Of a stretch of 7,070 nucleotides of DNA, positions 6,233 through 7,070 are shown piece after piece. The translations under genes were made by a program, and so were the position numbers. Each line of letters begins with the position of its first letter. Within the stretch, counting starts at the first letter, position 1. The notes under the pieces are model-generated. The model had not been told where the DNA came from. It did no database searches and saw only the letters and a program-made list of their open reading frames with translations. Source of the stretch: JAAFHS01 sp046049665 (GTDB taxonomy: Bacteria > Pseudomonadota > Alphaproteobacteria > Rhodobacterales > Rhodobacteraceae); the NCBI GenBank assembly GCA_046049665.1, contig JBJOQW010000074.1, positions 1-7,070 of the forward strand, written 5' to 3'.

Positions 6233-7028
6233 GGGCAGCCTTCTGGTTGGAAATGCGGTCTGGATGGGTGAACACTTCGAAACGGTCAGGCCGCGCAAGC
6301 GCGATCAACGTGATGCCCGCCGCATCCGCCAGTTCCACAGCCTGCGCCGTGGGGGCCGACACGGCAATCAGCACAGGCGCGCCCAGCATGGCCACCTTTT
6401 GCACAAGGTCGATGCTGACCCGGCTTGTCATCACCACCGCGCCCGTGGCCACAGGCGCCACCGTCAGCGCCCCGATCAGCTTGTCCAGCGCGTTATGGCG
6501 GCCCACATCCTCACGCGCGGCAACAACGCCCCGCCCCGGCACCCAATAGGCTGCCGCATGGGCCGCGCGCGTTGTGTCATGCAGCGTCTGATGTGCGGGC
6601 AGGGCGGCCACAGCATCGCACACCTGCGCAGGTGTCAGGTGCAGATCAGCCGTCACGCGTGGCACATCGCGCAGCGCCTCGGCAATGCTGTCAACGCCGC
6701 ACAGCCCACAGCCCACCGGGCCTGCCATCGTGCGGCGGCGGGCCACAAGGCGCGCCTCTGCCGCAGGTGCAAGCCATGTCTGCACATCAATGCCCTGCGC
6801 GGCCTCTACCACCTCGATACTGGTAATTTCATCTTTCGTTGCAATGCCTTCGCTGATCGCAAAGCCAAGCGCGAAATCCGAAAGATCCGCAGGCGTTGCC
6901 ATCATCACCGCCTGCGTTGTCCCATTGAAAGACAGCGCCACCGCCACCTCGGCAGGCAAGTGACGCGCGCCCGTGGTCATCAGACCACCCGCATAAACCT
7001 GCCGCGAAAGGGGGCGGTGCGGCTTCAT
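6222..7028 (-). CDS. fdhD: Formate dehydrogenase accessory sulfurtransferase FdhD (FdsC)
   Basis: A 268-residue cytoplasmic FdhD-family protein. FdhD carries sulfur from a cysteine desulfurase to the bis-MGD molybdenum cofactor and hands the cofactor to formate dehydrogenase; the Rhodobacter capsulatus homologue encoded in the fds operon is called FdsC. Visible family motifs are EVAVALSFNG (27-36), DFALGFAISEGI (51-62), GCGLCG (106-111) with the Cys107/Cys110 pair at the sulfur-carrying CxxC position, AREDVGRHNALDKLIG (171-186), and TSRVSIDLVQK (201-211) near the cofactor-binding end. Length is normal. The start ATG overlaps the stop of the upstream gene as ATGA and has no clear ribosome site, so coupling is likely. 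The order (inferred fdsA), fdhD, fdsD matches known fds operons; fdsG and fdsB would be expected further upstream, beyond the window. Confidence 0.96.
   Translation of the reverse strand: MKPHRPLSRQVYAGGLMTTGARHLPAEVAVALSFNGTTQAVMMATPADLSDFALGFAISEGIATKDEITSIEVVEAAQGIDVQTWLAPAAEARLVARRRTMAGPVGCGLCGVDSIAEALRDVPRVTADLHLTPAQVCDAVAALPAHQTLHDTTRAAHAAAYWVPGRGVVAAREDVGRHNALDKLIGALTVAPVATGAVVMTSRVSIDLVQKVAMLGAPVLIAVSAPTAQAVELADAAGITLIALARPDRFEVFTHPDRISNQKAAHVA
6239..6244 (-). promoter_or_regulatory. Ribosome binding site of fdsD
   Basis: On the minus strand AGAAGG stands six bases before the ATG at 6232, inside the last codons of fdhD. It supports the short FdsD start over the longer open frame. Confidence 0.7.
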
Positions 7029-7070
7029 TCTGCAGCCGGCAGAATACGCCGCGAATGCGCGGCCTGGGCG
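7025..7070 (-). CDS. fdsA: C-terminal end of a gene upstream of fdhD, inferred formate dehydrogenase alpha subunit
   Basis: Only the last 14 codons and the TGA stop are inside the window. They read AQAAHSRRILPAAE and end in the ATGA overlap with fdhD. Fourteen residues are too few to identify a family. The fdsA assignment rests on gene order: in alphaproteobacterial fds operons the FdhD-like gene follows the catalytic alpha subunit, which holds the bis-MGD cofactor and iron-sulfur clusters. The open frame and the tight overlap support a real coding end here. Confidence 0.6.
   Translation of the reverse strand, partial: AQAAHSRRILPAAE

Noticed and set aside
6233..6298. Longer FdsD start at 6298
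   Set aside because: The extra 22 residues are out-of-frame translation of the FdhD C-terminus, and the family motif and ribosome site fit the 6232 start.
1..7028. A functional link between a possible formyltransferase-like NRPS domain and the formate dehydrogenase genes
   Set aside because: The groups are on opposite strands, separated by an unrelated gene, and formyltransferases use formyl-tetrahydrofolate or similar donors. Nothing in the sequence supports a joint pathway.

Overview
The window looks like high-GC chromosomal DNA from an alphaproteobacterium, most likely of the Rhodobacteraceae (Paracoccus/Rhodobacter-like). The reasons are the Ala-, Gly- and Pro-rich coding style, the tail of an fds-type NAD-dependent formate dehydrogenase operon in the order known from Rhodobacter capsulatus (fdsA, then the FdhD homologue fdsC, then fdsD), and a secreted caspase-like/peptidoglycan-binding protein of a kind common in that family. 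The genus cannot be fixed from the sequence. I see no tRNA, rRNA, CRISPR array, insertion sequence or attachment site.

Plus strand, 1-4276: a secondary-metabolite pair. The first gene is one module of a nonribosomal peptide synthetase (NRPS). Its adenylation domain is split between core motifs A4 and A5 by a complete bacterial-luciferase-like flavin monooxygenase domain of the MupA/Atu3671 type, and a carrier-protein domain with its phosphopantetheine serine follows. In front lies only the C-terminal half of a condensation-like domain, and the first residues resemble the end of a formyltransferase-like domain, so the gene probably starts before the window. The binding-pocket residues read by eye (DILQMGMIWK) are close to a classical glycine code. 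The second gene overlaps the first by 8 bases and encodes an EntD/Sfp-type phosphopantetheinyl transferase that can prime the carrier domain.

Plus strand, 4368-6008: after a 91-base gap and a good ribosome binding site comes a secreted 546-residue protein. It has a degenerate caspase fold with no cysteine in its mature form, three copies of a YP-G tetratricopeptide-like motif and two peptidoglycan-binding modules. It is probably a periplasmic binding or scaffold protein rather than a protease.

Minus strand, 7070-6005: the last codons of a gene inferred to be fdsA, then fdhD (fdsC), then fdsD, joined by overlapping stops and starts. FdhD handles sulfuration and delivery of the bis-MGD molybdenum cofactor to formate dehydrogenase, and FdsD is its small delta subunit. 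fdsD and the plus-strand gene converge and share a four-base TTAA as their overlapping stop codons, so no intergenic space or separate terminator exists between them.

The most interesting item is the oxygenase-in-adenylation-domain NRPS with its coupled transferase. The domain family has been named, but the chemistry of this module and its product cannot be read from the sequence.
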